64,000 nucleotides of DNA from Methyloligella sp. (GTDB lineage: Bacteria > Pseudomonadota > Alphaproteobacteria > Rhizobiales > HXMU1428-3). Positions 62,456 through 64,000 of the stretch are shown piece after piece. Made by a program: the position numbers and the translations under genes. The DNA lies in contig BQJJ01000003.1 in the NCBI GenBank assembly GCA_021604645.1, positions 240,551 through 304,550 on the forward strand, in the 5' to 3' direction. Each line of letters starts with the position of its first letter. Position 1 is the stretch's first letter. The notes below the pieces were generated by a model that was not told the DNA's origin, did not search any database, and was given only the letters and a program-made list of their open reading frames with translations.

Positions 62456-63856
62456 TTAGTAGCGGTAGTGTTCAGGCTTATAAGGGCCATCAACTTCTAC
62501 GCCGATATAATCAGCTTGTTCTTTTGACAGTTTTGTCAATTTCACACCTAATTTTTCAAGGTGCAAGATAGCTACTTTTTCATCCAAGTTTTTAGGTAAT
62601 ACATAAACTTCGTTTTTGTATTTGTCATTGTTGTCCCATAGCTCGATTTGAGCCAACACTTGGTTGGTAAAAGATGCGCTCATCACAAAACTTGGGTGAC
62701 CAGTTGCACAAGCCAAATTCACCAAGCGGCCTTCAGCCAAGAGAATGAGGCGTTTGCCATCTGGGAATTCAACTTCGTCAACTTGCGGCTTCACATTATG
62801 CCATTGGAAGTTTTTCAAGCCTGCAACTTGAATTTCACTATCAAAGTGACCGATGTTTGCAACAATCGCACGATCTTTCATGTCACGCATGTGATCGACA
62901 GTGATTACATCTTTGTTGCCTGTTGTCGTCACAAAGATATCACCTTCAGAGGCAGCGGCTTCAAGTGTGTTTACTTCATAACCTTGCATTGCTGCTTGAA
63001 GTGCGCAGATTGGGTCAATTTCAGTAACAATCACACGAGCGCCCTGGCTGCGAAGACTTTCAGCAGAGCCTTTGCCCACATCACCAAATCCGCAAACCAC
63101 AGCAACTTTACCTGACATCATGACGTCAGTTGCGCGCTTGATGCCATCAACAAGGCTTTCGCGGCAACCATAAAGGTTATCAAACTTAGACTTGGTTACG
63201 CTGTCATTTACGTTGATAGCTGGGAACGGTAGGCGTCCCTGTTCAACCATTTGATAAAGACGGTGTACACCTGTTGTTGTTTCTTCAGATACGCCTTTGA
63301 TAGCGTCTCTTTGTTTTTCGAACCAGCCCGGGCTTTGTTCCAAGCGTTTTTTAATGGTAGCAAAAAGAACTTCTTCTTCTTCATTACCTGGATTATCAAG
63401 CACAGAAATATCTTTTTCAGCTTCAGCACCAAGAATGATGTAAATGGTTGCATCACCACCATCATCAAGGATCATGTTTGAAGTGCCACCATCTGACCAA
63501 TCAAAGATTTTATCAATGAAGTTCCAATATTCTTCAAGAGTTTCGCCTTTATGAGCGAAAACTGGAACGCCTTCTTTTGCAATAGCTGCGGCTGCATGAT
63601 CTTGCGTTGAGAAAATGTTGCATGATGCCCAACGTATATCAGCACCTAGCGCCTTTAGTGTTTGGATCAATACAGCTGTTTGAATTGTCATGTGCAGAGA
63701 GCCTGAAATACGTGCACCTTTTAGCGGTTGAGCTTCTTTATACTCTTCACGTATGGCCATAAGGCCTGGCATTTCTGTTTCTGCGATAGCAATTTCTTTA
63801 AATCCAAAATCAGCCAAGCTGATATCTGCGACTGCGTAGTCTGTAAATTCGGTCAT
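62456..63856 (-). CDS. ahcY: S-adenosylhomocysteine hydrolase
   Basis: 466 residues; splits S-adenosylhomocysteine to adenosine and homocysteine and thus keeps methyltransferases running. Signatures: [19 protein letters not shown] near the N-terminus, [16 protein letters not shown] with the catalytic lysine, [17 protein letters not shown] for NAD binding and the C-terminal [11 protein letters not shown]. Start at 63856 (MTEFTDYAV) with AAGGACG upstream; an upstream reading from 63910 adds unrelated residues. Confidence 0.98.
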   Translation of the reverse strand: MTEFTDYAVADISLADFGFKEIAIAETEMPGLMAIREEYKEAQPLKGARISGSLHMTIQTAVLIQTLKALGADIRWASCNIFSTQDHAAAAIAKEGVPVFAHKGETLEEYWNFIDKIFDWSDGGTSNMILDDGGDATIYIILGAEAEKDISVLDNPGNEEEEVLFATIKKRLEQSPGWFEKQRDAIKGVSEETTTGVHRLYQMVEQGRLPFPAINVNDSVTKSKFDNLYGCRESLVDGIKRATDVMMSGKVAVVCGFGDVGKGSAESLRSQGARVIVTEIDPICALQAAMQGYEVNTLEAAASEGDIFVTTTGNKDVITVDHMRDMKDRAIVANIGHFDSEIQVAGLKNFQWHNVKPQVDEVEFPDGKRLILLAEGRLVNLACATGHPSFVMSASFTNQVLAQIELWDNNDKYKNEVYVLPKNLDEKVAILHLEKLGVKLTKLSKEQADYIGVEVDGPYKPEHYRY

Positions 63857-63943
63857 CACTCGTCCTTTATTTAAGCTATTTTTGCCATTTCTGTGCGCGC
63901 AGGTATGCATGCGGAAAAAGGCCTATGGCTTTTATGCTAAAGC

Positions 63944-63972
63944 CTTATAATCTGGTCTTCGGAAAAGAGCAA
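63944..63972 (-). promoter_or_regulatory. Predicted ahcY promoter
   Basis: On the minus strand TTGCTC (63972-63967) and TATAAG (63949-63944) are 17 bases apart. The leader that follows, about 80 bases, can form a GGCTTT/AAAGCC hairpin. Confidence 0.5.
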
Positions 63973-64000
63973 GAGGGATATAAAGAAAGTTTTATATGTT

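Noticed and set aside
63857-64000. SAH riboswitch upstream of ahcY
   Set aside because: The conserved core could not be aligned by eye; only a simple hairpin is seen.

Overview
The window looks like a chromosomal segment of a fairly AT-rich alphaproteobacterium, most likely in or near the Hyphomicrobiales (Rhizobiales). The reasons are the conserved gene strings ahcY-divL-tsaE/amgK-murU-addB-addA-trxA (minus strand) and sppA-ihfB-DUF3291-lapA-trpF-trpB-trpA-accD-folC (plus strand), an AccD without its zinc-binding cysteines, a DivL-type pseudo-kinase with tyrosine in place of the H-box histidine, an alphaproteobacterial LexA box (GTTC-N7-GTTC), and short palindromic intergenic elements. No phage, insertion sequence, transposase, integrase, CRISPR array or rRNA was seen.

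Layout. 1-3 kb: a molybdenum hydroxylase operon (two-subunit IorAB-like enzyme plus the start of an XdhC maturation factor). 3.2-7.1 kb: a divergent pair, an Fe(II)/2-oxoglutarate oxygenase resembling the HalD/BesD family and a carnitine acyltransferase, followed by a convergent methyltransferase. 7.3-13 kb: a GAF-PAS-GGDEF-EAL protein, an ArsR/AHSA1 pair and several orphans. 13.5-19.2 kb: alr, then the PQQ cluster pqqBCDE preceded by two pqqA genes encoding the same peptide. 18.9-24.6 kb: a probable tungsten aldehyde oxidoreductase cluster (Fe-S subunit, AOR, FAD subunit, MoaD-like protein) with an acidic barrel-like protein gene inside it. 25-29.2 kb: a PQQ-associated CXXCW-type periplasmic protein divergent from a three-gene ABC importer. 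29.3-37.3 kb: accessory genes, including a YCII/ECF-sigma pair, a TetR with triple operator and TAT-exported target, tRNA-Asn, an SOS-boxed Y-family polymerase, small secreted proteins and a candidate sRNA. 37.5-45.8 kb: the conserved sppA-folC run. 45.8-49.1 kb: small orphans. 49.4-63.9 kb: the conserved minus-strand trxA-ahcY run.

How it fits together. The first 30 kb concentrates redox-cofactor chemistry: PQQ, molybdenum and tungsten pterin cofactors, Fe-S and FAD. This is what a bacterium oxidising alcohols and aldehydes in the periplasm and cytoplasm would need, although no PQQ dehydrogenase lies inside the window. The right half is housekeeping: tryptophan, fatty-acid and folate synthesis, recombinational repair, cell-wall recycling, tRNA modification, cell-cycle signalling and the methyl cycle.

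Two families of short hairpin repeats recur between genes at about 6.1, 19.3, 34.4-34.7, 39.9-40.0, 56.8, 57.6-57.8 and 62.1-62.4 kb. Their stem sequences differ between copies while both arms stay complementary. The most intriguing leads are these repeats, the oxygenase/carnitine-acyltransferase/methyltransferase neighbourhood, the duplicated pqqA and the AOR-PQQ cluster.
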